A DNA stretch of 64,000 nucleotides from an uncultured Porphyromonadaceae bacterium (GCA_900544305.1 UQUV01000004.1:58159-122158); one strand, 5' to 3'. Shown: positions 40,971 through 50,162, numbered from the stretch's first letter. A program made the numbers and translations. The notes: generated from the sequence alone by a model not told the origin.

Positions 40971-42599
40971 ATGAGAAGTGAACTGGTAGTTGATGTTCAG
41001 CCGAATGATATTTCCATTGCTCTGTTGGAGGACGGACGTTTGATGTCGCTTCAGAAGGAGGCACGGAATATAAAATATGCGGTTGGCGACGTTTACCTCG
41101 GTCGGGTCAAGAAACTGATGCCCGGGCTCAATGCGGCCTTCGTCGACATCGGTTCCGACAAGGATGCTTTCCTTCATTACCTCGACCTCGGTTCGCAGTT
41201 TTCGAGCTTCAACGCTTTTGTGCAGGGTGCGATTGCGGAAAATCAGAAAGTGCCGCAAATTTCCAAATTCAAATGCTTGCCCGATATCGACAAGCACGGA
41301 ACCATTTCCGATACGCTGACCGTCGGTCAGCATATTGTGGTACAAGTCTCGAAAGAGCCTATCTCGACGAAAGGTCCCCGGCTGACTACCGAAATAACTT
41401 TTACAGGACGCTTTATCGTTCTGATTCCTTTTTCCAACAAAATCTCCATCTCGCAGAAAATCAAGTCGACTGAGGAGAAGATGAGATTACGTCAGCTCAT
41501 TGAAAGCATCAAGCCGAAAAATTTCGGTGTGATTGTGCGGACATCTGCCGAAAACAAACGGGTGGCAGAGCTCAACAATGAGATGAACACACTGGTGAAA
41601 TGCTGGGAAGAGACCATCGAGAAATTGCAAAAGAACACTCCTCCGGCTTTGCTTCATGAGGAAGACAGCCGCGCTGTGAGCATTATTCGCGACATATTCA
41701 GTCCGTCGTTTGAAAATGTGTTTGTCAATGATGCGGAGACCTATACGCAGATTTTCAACTATGTCAGTCTGATTGCTCCCGAACGTAAGGACACAGTCAA
41801 ACTCTATGCGAAGGACGAGCCGATATTCGATGCCTACAACATTACGAAGCAAATCAAGTCGTCGTTCGGCAAAACGGTATCCTTCAAGTCGGGTGCGTAT
41901 ATCATCATTGAGCACACGGAAGCGCTACATGTTATTGACGTCAATTCCGGCAACCGTAACAAGAACGCCGACAATCAGGAAGAAAATGCCCTGGACGTGA
42001 ATATCCGCGCCGCCGACGAAATCGCACGTCAGTTGCGCCTGAGGGACATGGGAGGCATCATTGTCATCGACTTTATCGACATGAACTCTTCGGAACATCG
42101 CCAGAAGCTGTTCGACCACATGCGTGAAGTGATGGCTAACGACCGGGCTCGGCATAATATCCTGCCGCTCAGTAAATTCGGACTGATGCAGATTACGCGT
42201 CAGCGTGTGAGGGCAGTGCTCGACATTGAAACGATGGAAACCTGTCCTTCGTGTTTCGGCAACGGAATGGTGCAGCCTTCGCTGTTGTTCACCGACCGTT
42301 TGAGGGAGAAAATCGACTATGTGGTGAACGACCTCAAGATACCGGAATTCACCATGTATGTGCATCCTTATGTCGATGCCTATATCAAGAAAGGACTGCT
42401 CACTTCCATTTACAAGAAATGGAGAGGCGAATTTGGAAGAAAATTTAAAATCGTACCTAATCAGGCGCTTGCTTATCTGGAATACCGGATTTACGACAAG
42501 AACCGAAAGGAAATCGACGTCAAGGAAAGCAAAGACCTCAACGTCAGCTCCGACGAAAAGAAAGCAAGCAAGTCAAACAGAAGCAGTAAGGAAGACTGA
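40971..42599 (+). CDS. rng: Ribonuclease E/G family protein
   Basis: 542 residues. S1 RNA-binding domain near the N end (GDVYLGRVKKLMPGLNAAFVDIGSDKDAFLHYLDL, about 40-75), RNase E/G catalytic core with the metal-binding DVNSG and GGIIVIDFIDM Asp residues, and the Zn-link-type TCPSCFGNGMVQ. Lacks the E. coli RNase E scaffold tail, so RNase G-like in size. Acts in rRNA processing and mRNA decay; the organism therefore has both RNase Y and RNase E/G. Confidence 0.94.
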   Translation: MRSELVVDVQPNDISIALLEDGRLMSLQKEARNIKYAVGDVYLGRVKKLMPGLNAAFVDIGSDKDAFLHYLDLGSQFSSFNAFVQGAIAENQKVPQISKFKCLPDIDKHGTISDTLTVGQHIVVQVSKEPISTKGPRLTTEITFTGRFIVLIPFSNKISISQKIKSTEEKMRLRQLIESIKPKNFGVIVRTSAENKRVAELNNEMNTLVKCWEETIEKLQKNTPPALLHEEDSRAVSIIRDIFSPSFENVFVNDAETYTQIFNYVSLIAPERKDTVKLYAKDEPIFDAYNITKQIKSSFGKTVSFKSGAYIIIEHTEALHVIDVNSGNRNKNADNQEENALDVNIRAADEIARQLRLRDMGGIIVIDFIDMNSSEHRQKLFDHMREVMANDRARHNILPLSKFGLMQITRQRVRAVLDIETMETCPSCFGNGMVQPSLLFTDRLREKIDYVVNDLKIPEFTMYVHPYVDAYIKKGLLTSIYKKWRGEFGRKFKIVPNQALAYLEYRIYDKNRKEIDVKESKDLNVSSDEKKASKSNRSSKED

Positions 42600-42618
42600 C
42601 TGCAATAGAACCTAAACG

Positions 42619-42656
42619 CGACTCCCCCGAGGCCCAGCCCCGAGGGAGTCGTTTTG
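42619..42656 (+). terminator. Terminator after rng (serves both strands)
   Basis: Stem CGACTCCC/GGGAGTCG (42619-42626, 42644-42651) followed by TTTTGTTTTT; it ends 4 bp before the end of the convergent lipoprotein gene. Confidence 0.85.
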
Positions 42657-42659
42657 TTT

Positions 42660-43532
42660 TTATTCTTCTACATATTCCAAATCTGCTCCAGAAAAAAGAT
42701 CTGTTTCGTAATAGGCTATGATGAAGTTTTTGAATCCTTCGGTGTCGTTGGTATACCAGGGATTCTCTCGCGAGCACATATCGTAGAACACAGATAACAC
42801 GGAGTCTACTTCTACATCGGTGGGATTGCCCACGTGGTCAATAATCATTTGTACATATTCAGGATCTTTGTAGGGAGTACGTCCCGGACTGATATAAACT
42901 TTTGGTTTGTATTCAACGTAGTACACATAAAGAGTGTAAAGGTTGAATTCTCCGTCGGCATACTGGGAAGATCCAAAAAAATCTTCATTGATGACCGTAT
43001 TTATTAATTCCATCGGCCGGAAGCCTTCAAGATTAAATTCGTCATATTCCGGATATTTCTGTTTGAGTTCGGAAATGGTGTAATATCGTCCTACGGTGCC
43101 GTCTTGGGCTTTCGATGGGATTTCATCGGAATAAATTTGGTCAAAATATGCCCAAAGTTCTGATGTAATGTCGGTTTCAAGTGCTTCGGTATTGAATGTG
43201 TCGTCTGTTTTGTATTTGTTGAAGAAATATTGGATTTCCCTCTTTTGTGGAATTGAACTCATTGTGAAATCCAGATTTAGAAGACTGGAAAATGCTTGCA
43301 TTCCAATTACCTCCTTGAAGTGTTCAATTTGTCTATGGCTGAACTCTGAAAATTTCTTTACGAGTAAGTCGTGCACTTTCAGATAGGCAATAATAGTGCT
43401 GTCCTCGCTGTCGTATTGAGGCGTTGCAGGTGTTGAATCCGCATTTTGTGAGCAGGACACCGAAGCTAAAACGGTCAATAGTGAAAATACCGTTATCGAT
43501 ATGTTTTTTATAATGGTTCGAATTGTTTTCAT
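42660..43532 (-). CDS. Lipoprotein of unknown function
   Basis: 290 residues with lipoprotein signal (TVLASVSCSQNA). The mature protein is helical, acidic and rich in Tyr and Glu (YDEFNLEGFRPMELINTVINEDFFGSSQYADGEFNLYTLYVYYVEYKPKVYI). No family recognised. Stands alone on the minus strand at the left border of the mobile element, between the rng terminator and another terminator. Confidence 0.65.
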   Translation of the reverse strand: MKTIRTIIKNISITVFSLLTVLASVSCSQNADSTPATPQYDSEDSTIIAYLKVHDLLVKKFSEFSHRQIEHFKEVIGMQAFSSLLNLDFTMSSIPQKREIQYFFNKYKTDDTFNTEALETDITSELWAYFDQIYSDEIPSKAQDGTVGRYYTISELKQKYPEYDEFNLEGFRPMELINTVINEDFFGSSQYADGEFNLYTLYVYYVEYKPKVYISPGRTPYKDPEYVQMIIDHVGNPTDVEVDSVLSVFYDMCSRENPWYTNDTEGFKNFIIAYYETDLFSGADLEYVEE

Positions 43533-43571
43533 AGTAGTGGGGAGTTTGTTTTGACTGTTTTAATTAAAGAA

Positions 43572-43597
43572 AGGGCGGTACGGTAAAGTGCCGCCCT
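43572..43597 (-). terminator. Terminator downstream of the small 45-aa ORF
   Basis: Stem AGGGCGG/CCGCCCT (43572-43578, 43591-43597) followed on the minus strand by TTTCTTTAATTAAAAC. It indicates a transcript ending here, reading from the direction of the mobile element. Confidence 0.65.
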
Positions 43598-43615
43598 GAA
43601 GATTTGCCCGCAGTG

Positions 43616-43753
43616 CTATTTCTTGGCAACAAAGACATAGAGGTTTGGACCAACTAATTTTATATCGCCGCCTAAAGCGCGTGCGGCGCTACAAAGGGAA
43701 GAATAGGTGGGATAAGTTTGTGAACTTCCGTTCGGAAAATTGAGTGTGTACAT
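43616..43753 (-). CDS. Possible 45-aa protein (may be the truncated end of a gene)
   Basis: From ATG 43753: MYTLNFPNGSSQTYPTYSS, ending LVGPNLYVFVAKK, followed by a terminator 18 bp later. The composition looks protein-like and a terminator follows, so it is probably expressed. The frame continues upstream without a stop for another 53 codons, but that part is hydrophobic and A+T-rich and does not look coding. It could be a complete small protein or the 3' end of a gene interrupted by the element. Confidence 0.4.
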   Translation of the reverse strand: MYTLNFPNGSSQTYPTYSSLCSAARALGGDIKLVGPNLYVFVAKK

Positions 43754-44007
43754 AAAAAATAAGATTAAGGTCGCCTTCCAGTCCCCAATAAGACGAAAAT
43801 TAATAAAAAAGAAAGCGTGGAACTGCAATATATGATATTCGGGAAGTCGAATAAAGGCCAAAATGAAAAAAAGAGCTAAACAAGTGCAAATATAACAGTT
43901 GATATACTGCATTTTATGCGGTATCAGATTCGGGAAAGACTTTTTAATTTGTCTTAATTCGTTGCAGGTTTCTTCGGGATATATGGGAACATATACGGGA
44001 ATTTATT

Positions 44008-44015
44008 TACCTTTG
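44008..44015 (+). promoter_or_regulatory. -7 box before the first integrase
   Basis: TACCTTTG, exact match to TAnnTTTG, 25 bp before ATG 44041. In place of a -33 TTTG there is a short dyad TATATG-GGAA-CATATA (43980-43995) flanked by CGGGA repeats, possibly a recombinase or regulator site. Confidence 0.5.
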
Positions 44016-44040
44016 CGGTGTGATTCAAAAAGCGATGCAG

Positions 44041-45339
44041 ATGAAAGTTTCCGTCTATCTGAAAAAGTGCTCCCCAGAGACCTCGAACATCTGTTTCCGG
44101 GTCAGGGAGAAGAGTGTAGACATAAAAGTGGTCTCTCCCCTTGAGGTGCAGGACGGGTATTGGGATTCCGACACCCTCAGTTACAGGCGCACGACGGCTG
44201 TTCCTGCCGCCGAGCAGAAACGCCTGCCCGGACAGATTGCCGCCATCATCGAGCGGGCGGAGAAGACCTTCTCGGACAAGGCGGACGGCAGGTGGATGAG
44301 GCAGGTCATCGAGGATGTGCTGTACCCGGCCCGCGCCTTCGAACGGAACCACCCGAACCTGCTCGCCCGCGTCCACGAGTATCTGGAAAAGTTTGACGGT
44401 GCGGAGAGGACCAAGGAGCATATCGTTCGCTTCGAGCGCAAGATGACCCGCTACCACGACTACCGCCGGGAGATACTGGGCGAGGCGGACTTCACCCTCT
44501 TCGTGGAGACCGTCACGCTGGAGCAAATGAACGATTTTAGGGATTATGTCGTGAACGAGTACAAACTGCGGCAGGAGCATCCCGACTTCTATACTCCCCG
44601 CACGCTCATCAACCACAGGCCGAGGCCGCTTTCCGGCACGACCGTCATCAACATCATGAACCTGTTCTGCACCTTCCTGCACTGGTGCAAGAAGATGAAG
44701 TATTCCGACAACGAGGTCTATGCCCTCTATGGCTGCAAGGAGCCCACCTATGGCGACCCTTTCTTTCTTACTTCGGAAGAGAGGAACATCCTGTATGACG
44801 CGGACCTGAGTGACTGTCCGAAGCTGGCCGTCATCCGGGACATCTTCGTGTTCCACTGCTATGTCGGCTGCCGCGTGGGTGACCTTTACAGGCTCACGCG
44901 GGACAACATCAAGGACGGCTTTCTGGAATACATGCCGCAGAAGACGAAGAAATGTCAGGCGAAGACCGTCAGGGTGCCGCTGCACGAGAAGGCTTTGAAG
45001 ATACTGGAACGCTACGATGCCAATGCCGACAGACTGTTCCCGTTCAGGCAGATACACACCTACAACCTCGGCATACGGGAGCTGCTGAAGCGCTGCTGCA
45101 TAGACAGGACGGTGACCATCCTCGACACGCACGGTTACAACACCATGCAGAAGCCCCTGTACGAGGTGGCCACCAGCCATACGGCACGCAAGACCTTCGT
45201 GGGCAACCTGTACAGGCAGGTACCCGACCCCAACCTCATCGCTTCCATGTCGGGACATGTGGAGGGCAGCCGGGCGTTCAGCCGCTACCGCACGATAGAC
45301 GATGACATGAAGCGAAGGCTTGTAGAAATGATAGACTAG
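44041..45339 (+). CDS. Tyrosine recombinase/integrase 1
   Basis: About 432 residues from ATG 44041 (MKVSVYLKK); an in-frame GTG at 44020 would lie just after the -7 box. N-terminal Arm-DNA-binding and SAM-like domains of Bacteroidetes integrases, then the catalytic domain with Arg in VGCRVGDLYRL, TSHTARKTF (HxxR), SGHVEGSRAFSRYRTIDD (His and nucleophile Tyr). All catalytic residues present. Very similar to the next gene (both share GDPF(F/Y)LT, EY(M/I)PQKTK, TVRVPL, ARKTF(V/I)GNLYRQV). Confidence 0.93.
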   Translation: MKVSVYLKKCSPETSNICFRVREKSVDIKVVSPLEVQDGYWDSDTLSYRRTTAVPAAEQKRLPGQIAAIIERAEKTFSDKADGRWMRQVIEDVLYPARAFERNHPNLLARVHEYLEKFDGAERTKEHIVRFERKMTRYHDYRREILGEADFTLFVETVTLEQMNDFRDYVVNEYKLRQEHPDFYTPRTLINHRPRPLSGTTVINIMNLFCTFLHWCKKMKYSDNEVYALYGCKEPTYGDPFFLTSEERNILYDADLSDCPKLAVIRDIFVFHCYVGCRVGDLYRLTRDNIKDGFLEYMPQKTKKCQAKTVRVPLHEKALKILERYDANADRLFPFRQIHTYNLGIRELLKRCCIDRTVTILDTHGYNTMQKPLYEVATSHTARKTFVGNLYRQVPDPNLIASMSGHVEGSRAFSRYRTIDDDMKRRLVEMID

Positions 45340-45359
45340 ACAGAAAGGAGGACTTATAT

Positions 45360-46691
45360 ATGAAAGTGACCGCATTCATCCGAAAGACCGCCGCCAAGAA
45401 CAACATAACAGACCAGGCACGGGTCTATTTCCGTGTCCGGGACATCGGCGGAGTGGACATCAAGGCCACGAGCGAACTGTCCATCAATCCCAACCACTGG
45501 AGCCCGGAACGGCAGGGCTACAAGCCCCGCGTGGCTCTGGTGTCGGAGGAGAAGAAGATGGCCTTCGACAAGGACGTGCAGCAGATCACCCACCTCATAA
45601 CGAAAGAGTACCACCGGGGCGTGGACGGCAACTGGCTCAAAAGCCTGATAGAGGAATACCACCATCCCAACATCAACGCAAGGGGCGGCAACAAAGCCGA
45701 CGAGTACCTGCTCTCGTACCAGATACGGAAATACATCGAGGAAACACCGCTCGCGGACGAAAGCCGGAAACACCATCTCGACAATCTCAACAAGGTGCTG
45801 CGCTACGAGCGTTTCCGCCACGAAGTGCTGCACCAGCGGGGCTTCCACCTCTGCATCGACACCATTACGGCGGACGACATCAGGGACTTCAAACTGTGGA
45901 TGCAGGAAGAATACAGGTATGTGGACATGTATCCCGTATTCTACCGGAACGAGAAGCACCGTGATGTCGGGCAGAAGCGTTCCGAGAACAGCATGTCAGG
46001 GTCGCTCTACCGCATCCGCACCGTCGTCAAGTGGTGCATCAAGCGCGGACTGACAAGGAACAACCCCTTCGACCAGTACCAGATTGCCCGGCCGATGTAC
46101 GGCGACCCGTTCTACCTGACACTCGAAGAGCGGGACAAGGTGTACCATGCAGACCTGAGCGGCATGGGAACTACCTACCCGGTCTACCGTGACATCTTCA
46201 TGTTCCAGTGCCTGATAGGATGCCGCGTGAGCGACCTGAACAGGCTGACCAAGGCCAATATCGTGGACGGTTTCGTGGAGTACATCCCGCAGAAGACGAA
46301 GATGGAGCATGCCAATACGGTGCGTGTACCGCTCAACCAAAAGGCACGGGAGATACTTGAACGCTACAAGGATCTGGAGAACGCCTTGCTCCCCCGGTTC
46401 TCGCACTTCGGCTACAACAAGAAGATAAAGGAGATACTCAAGTATGTGGGCATCGACCGCAAGGTCATAGTACTCGACCCCAAGACAAGGGAGGATGTGG
46501 CAAGACCCCTGTACGAGGTGGCATCTACCCATACGGCACGCAAGACCTTCATCGGCAACCTCTACAGGCAGGTCAAGGACCCGAACCTGATAGCCTCCAT
46601 GTCGGGACATTCGGAGGGCAGCCGTGCCTTTGCCCGGTATCGCAAGATTGACGACGAGATGAAGAAGGAACTGGTAAACCTTCTGGACTGA
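45360..46691 (+). CDS. Tyrosine recombinase/integrase 2
   Basis: 443 residues. A paralogue of the preceding gene, 20 bp downstream, starting MKVTAFIRKTAAKNNITDQARVYFRVRDIGGVDIK. Catalytic residues again intact: IGCRVSDLNRL, STHTARKTF, SGHSEGSRAFARYRKIDD. Paired integrases may act together on the element ends. Followed by a C-rich tract (46705-46715) before the next gene. Confidence 0.93.
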   Translation: MKVTAFIRKTAAKNNITDQARVYFRVRDIGGVDIKATSELSINPNHWSPERQGYKPRVALVSEEKKMAFDKDVQQITHLITKEYHRGVDGNWLKSLIEEYHHPNINARGGNKADEYLLSYQIRKYIEETPLADESRKHHLDNLNKVLRYERFRHEVLHQRGFHLCIDTITADDIRDFKLWMQEEYRYVDMYPVFYRNEKHRDVGQKRSENSMSGSLYRIRTVVKWCIKRGLTRNNPFDQYQIARPMYGDPFYLTLEERDKVYHADLSGMGTTYPVYRDIFMFQCLIGCRVSDLNRLTKANIVDGFVEYIPQKTKMEHANTVRVPLNQKAREILERYKDLENALLPRFSHFGYNKKIKEILKYVGIDRKVIVLDPKTREDVARPLYEVASTHTARKTFIGNLYRQVKDPNLIASMSGHSEGSRAFARYRKIDDEMKKELVNLLD

Positions 46692-46734
46692 TAATTTCCC
46701 TGTTTTTTCCCCCCCCCTCCACAGACAATGCAAT

Positions 46735-47868
46735 ATGAATATGGACGAGCAGAAACAGACATACGAACAGTTCAAGGCGGACATCCTCCAGTGGAAGGAC
46801 GCACACAGGGAGGAATACACCCGCTTCGCGAAAATGATGGCGGACGGGAACGAGGTGCAGTACCTTGCCGTATGCCGGGCCATATTCAGGCAGCTGCCCG
46901 GCATCAAAAAGGAATGGCAGATATCATGGTGTGACGACAGCACGGACGGATTCGAGAACATAGGCCTCCATTTTAAAGAGAACGCGGTGCCGGAGCAGAT
47001 CGTGGAACTTTACAGGAAACAGAGGGAAGAGGATGCGACTTCTCCTCCGTCCTCCTTATGGGGCAGGATGAGATACATTTTCAGACAGAGCCTGAGAAAA
47101 CGCCGCGTGACCCTGTCCGCCCCTCTTGTATTGAGCTGGCTGTATTACGGCAAGAGCTTCGAGGCCATGGTGGACATGGTCAGCAGGCAGGCTGGGCATC
47201 CCAAAGCAGGGAACGCCGAGCGGATGGGCTGCTCCATTGTCGTCAGGCAGATTATCGAGGTATCCTTAAAGAACGGCTTCCGCACGCAGGAAGACTGGGA
47301 CAGCCACTTCGCCATGAAAGGTGCCATCGAGAAAGGCAGCATCGGCGAATGGGCTTTGCAGTCCTTAAAGGACGGGATGGGCGGCGGTGATACCGAAGGC
47401 AGCCCGGCAGCAACGGAGTCCGTCAGCGGTACGGTGCCGCAGGCGCAGCGGACGGTCGGAAAGAAAAAGATACAGGAGTGGCCACTTGCGGATTATCTCA
47501 AGTGCGGAAACAGGGAGGAAGTCCTGCAATGCATCCGCCGTTTCGTCTCCATAAACACGAGCGCGGTCCACCAGGCACTGCCGTTCTATGTGCTGAAAGA
47601 ACTGGGGCTGGTGGCCGGGATGCACGCCGCCAAGGAGTATAGCGTGGGGATGGCACTGCAATTCCCCGACCTGCCCTCGCTGAAAAGCGAGAGCGCCATA
47701 CGGCAGGCGGTCGGCTTCCTGAAGACGGCAAAGCATATCATCAAAAACGGGAAAGACCAGATGGCTCCTCTTATCGAGAGTGACGAGAACAGGGAACTGT
47801 TCCGGTCACTGGTACAGGAAATCAAGGAAATCATCTCCGAAGATGTAACGGAAACTACTACCGGATAA
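46735..47868 (+). CDS. Conserved element-encoded protein of unknown function
   Basis: 377 residues, soluble, no signal. N half: TYEQFKADILQWKDAHREEYTRF..., then a basic patch (FRQSLRKRRVTLSAPLVLSWLYYGKSFEAMVDMV). A low-complexity linker (about 220-245, GGGDTEGSPAATESVSGTV) separates a second domain with WPLADYLKCGNREEVLQCIRRFV. I believe such proteins (perhaps DUF6043-type) accompany integrases in Bacteroides elements, but the name is unverified. G+C-rich like the integrases. Confidence 0.6.
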   Translation: MNMDEQKQTYEQFKADILQWKDAHREEYTRFAKMMADGNEVQYLAVCRAIFRQLPGIKKEWQISWCDDSTDGFENIGLHFKENAVPEQIVELYRKQREEDATSPPSSLWGRMRYIFRQSLRKRRVTLSAPLVLSWLYYGKSFEAMVDMVSRQAGHPKAGNAERMGCSIVVRQIIEVSLKNGFRTQEDWDSHFAMKGAIEKGSIGEWALQSLKDGMGGGDTEGSPAATESVSGTVPQAQRTVGKKKIQEWPLADYLKCGNREEVLQCIRRFVSINTSAVHQALPFYVLKELGLVAGMHAAKEYSVGMALQFPDLPSLKSESAIRQAVGFLKTAKHIIKNGKDQMAPLIESDENRELFRSLVQEIKEIISEDVTETTTG

Positions 47869-47901
47869 GGCAAAATGAGCCGTTTTACATGGTCATGCAG
47901 A

Positions 47902-47925
47902 CTTGAATTGTCATGACAATTTAAG
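47902..47925. promoter_or_regulatory. 24-bp palindrome upstream of the HTH gene
   Basis: Core AATTGTCATGACAATT is a perfect 16-bp palindrome, extended to 24 bp with one symmetric mismatch. No T-run follows. It lies 38 bp upstream of a -7 box and is a strong candidate operator for an element regulator. Confidence 0.65.
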
Positions 47926-47962
47926 ACAAGGCATTATATATCAATCCGTTTCAATTCGCATA

Positions 47963-47970
47963 TACTTTTG
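47963..47970 (+). promoter_or_regulatory. -7 box upstream of the HTH/DUF3987 genes
   Basis: TACTTTTG fits TAnnTTTG. The start codon of the HTH gene is 115 bp downstream, leaving a leader of about 107 nt. A -33 TTTG is not visible, consistent with activator-dependent use. Confidence 0.5.
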
Positions 47971-48084
47971 CACCGTCAATCCTCTTCCCGGGGATAGGCG
48001 GTGCTTCTCTTTTACAAGCCATCGGAAGGGAGGCGTCAGGGAACTTTTGAAGATGGTCATCACAAAATTCAAAAACTGATATTT

Positions 48085-48438
48085 ATGATCACCATAGAAA
48101 GTCTGGTCGAACAGGGCGCGAACGTGAAACTGGAAGTCACGCCAGCCGACCTTAAGATGTTTGCCGAGGCCATCGTGCAGCGCACGATGGCGGCCCGGCA
48201 GGAAGAACTGAATGCGGAGATGCGGCGTGTGGCGGAAGAGACATGGCTCAACACAAGACAGGTGCGTGAGCTGCTGAACGTGTGCGAGGGGACGCTCAAC
48301 CTGTGGGCGAAGCGCGGCTACCTTGTCCCCGTCAAGGTGGGCAACAAGAACATGTATGCCAGGTCGGATGTCCGGCGTGTGCAGACGGGAGGGAAATCCG
48401 AGAGTGTGACATCCTATTGCAAGAAGAGAAATGGCTGA
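48085..48438 (+). CDS. Excisionase-like helix-turn-helix protein
   Basis: 117 residues from ATG 48085. The N half is a helical segment, the C half a MerR/Xis-type winged HTH: TWLNTRQVRELLNVCEGTLNLWAKRGYLVPVKVGNKNMYARSDVRR. Such proteins control excision or replication modules in Bacteroides elements. Its end overlaps the DUF3987 gene by 8 bp. A possible target is the 24-bp palindrome upstream. Confidence 0.85.
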   Translation: MITIESLVEQGANVKLEVTPADLKMFAEAIVQRTMAARQEELNAEMRRVAEETWLNTRQVRELLNVCEGTLNLWAKRGYLVPVKVGNKNMYARSDVRRVQTGGKSESVTSYCKKRNG

Positions 48439-49903
48439 CATGACACACACCCGACTTGAACTGTGCAACATGATCCGCATGGAGGCGGAACATACCGAAA
48501 ACACCGGCTTCCCTCTGGAAGTGTTCCCGCAGACGGTTCAATCCGTCATCCTTGACATGGCCCGGTACGAGAACTACAAGACAGAGTTCATAGCGACTGC
48601 CATGATTTCGGCTGTATCTGCGGCATTGGGCGGCACCTACCGTATCCGCATCAAAGGCGAGTGGCAGAGCAACGCCGCCCTCTACATCATCCTCGTGGGC
48701 AGGCCGGGACTGGGCAAGACACCGCCGCTGGAGGCGGCATACCGCCCCATACGGAAGCACGACTACGCCCTGTTCAGGGCGTATGAGTCGGAACTGGAGG
48801 CATGGAAGGCCGCCGGGGAGAGCGGTAGGAAGCCCGTACTGCGACGCACCGTCGTTTCCGACTTCACTCCGGAATCGCTACTGCTGACACATAACAGCAA
48901 TCCCCGCAGCGTGGTCATTCTGGTGGACGAGATAATGGGCATGTTCAACTCCGCCAACCGCTACACCAACGGGCAACTCATAGAGCAGCTGCTCACGGCA
49001 TGGAGCGGCGGGGCACTGGATGTGACAAGGGTCAGCAACACTATACCTGTGCATATTGAACAGCCGTGCATCAACATCATCGGGACCACGCAGACCAAGC
49101 GTGTGCATGAACTGCTGACGAAAGGCTTCGAGGAAAACGGCCTGCTCGACCGTATCCTGTTCGTGCTGCCCAAATCCCGTGAAGTGTCAAAATGGACTGA
49201 TTGGGATGATGGCGGGGAGGACAGGGCATCTCTGGCAGCGGCACGCTGGGAGCAGATACTTTTCAAGGTTCTTGCCCTTGACTATGATACGGGAGAGGCG
49301 CCCCATGTGCTGTCCATGGACAGGGAGGCAAGGGAATATTTCTTCTCATGGTGGAATAGGAAAGTGGAACGCATCAACCGGATAGAGGACGATGCTGAGG
49401 TGGACAGCCGGGAGATGAAGCATCCGGCGCAGGTGGCGAGACTGGCCCTGCTCGTGCAGGTGCTGCGGTATGCCGCCGGCGAGAGCCACCTGCAGTCTGT
49501 GGATATGGTATCGGTAAAAGCCGCTGTCCGGCTGAACGGTTATTTCGAGGACTCGTACCACCGCATCCGTTCATTCGTGGCAGAGGACATGTGCGAGGAA
49601 CCGCCCAAGGTACTGCTGTCATTGCTGCCGGACACGTTCGACACGAAGACGGCCATCGCCACAGGCAAGGAACAGCAGAATGTCAGCGAGCGCACGGTGA
49701 TGAACTACCTCAGGGAACTGTGCAGGAGCGGGTTACTGCGGAAGTCCAAGGCCGGGCATTACGAAAAAGTCATATATGATAAATCTGGTAAATTCAAAAT
49801 GGAAGAGAATGAGCGGACTCTATTCTCACGTCATACCCGTTCGGTACAGGCGTGGGCTGCTGCTTGTTTTATTCCAAAGGTTATTCCAGAACCCGTATTC
49901 TAA
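48431..49903 (+). CDS. DUF3987-family ATPase (YfjI-like, replication)
   Basis: 490 residues. P-loop GRPGLGKTPPLEAAYRP (about 96), Walker-B-like VVILVDEIMGMFNS (about 155), then a helicase-like domain with LLTAWSGGALDVTRVSN and a C-terminal winged-helix (VSERTVMNYLRELCRSGLLRKSKAGHYEKV). DUF3987 proteins are primase/helicase-like replication ATPases of integrative elements. In related elements the Zn-finger primase normally follows in the same direction; here cargo follows, and the primase sits 9 kb away inverted. Confidence 0.88.
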   Translation: MADMTHTRLELCNMIRMEAEHTENTGFPLEVFPQTVQSVILDMARYENYKTEFIATAMISAVSAALGGTYRIRIKGEWQSNAALYIILVGRPGLGKTPPLEAAYRPIRKHDYALFRAYESELEAWKAAGESGRKPVLRRTVVSDFTPESLLLTHNSNPRSVVILVDEIMGMFNSANRYTNGQLIEQLLTAWSGGALDVTRVSNTIPVHIEQPCINIIGTTQTKRVHELLTKGFEENGLLDRILFVLPKSREVSKWTDWDDGGEDRASLAAARWEQILFKVLALDYDTGEAPHVLSMDREAREYFFSWWNRKVERINRIEDDAEVDSREMKHPAQVARLALLVQVLRYAAGESHLQSVDMVSVKAAVRLNGYFEDSYHRIRSFVAEDMCEEPPKVLLSLLPDTFDTKTAIATGKEQQNVSERTVMNYLRELCRSGLLRKSKAGHYEKVIYDKSGKFKMEENERTLFSRHTRSVQAWAAACFIPKVIPEPVF

Positions 49904-50098
49904 AATGAGCTTCAGTTCCACGCTTGAACCGAATAACATTCTATATTTTTCTGATTATCAGATTATACATTCAATATTCATTGTAATTTGATACCGCAAA
50001 GTTCCCGTCTAAAACGAAATCATATTAATAATTTGCACCATTACATAGCTTATAGATATCTTGTTATCCGAGTATTATTAAATCCCAATAATTAGGTA

Positions 50099-50129
50099 TT
50101 GCCGGATAAATTTAAGCCCCGTACATTTG
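50099..50129 (+). promoter_or_regulatory. Promoter of the tetR-like gene
   Basis: -33 TTG (50099-50101), 20-bp spacer, -7 TACATTTG (50122-50129), 33 bp before the start. A motif GTTCATTATAAA (50152-50163) overlaps the leader and recurs in altered form (GTTCACTATTAA) before the next gene. Confidence 0.75.
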
Positions 50130-50162
50130 CAGAAACAAAATCAGAAACATTGTTCATTATAA

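Noticed and set aside
43954..45375. Long antisense open frame (473 codons) opposite the first integrase
   Set aside because: Arises from the G+C-rich third positions of the integrase gene; residues show no recognisable domain and the sense frame has all catalytic motifs.
50121..50130. CTnDOT-type attB core (GTAnnTTTGC)
   Set aside because: The sequence GTACATTTGC fits, but it is also a normal Bacteroidetes -7 box placed correctly before tetR, and there is no sign of an insertion there.
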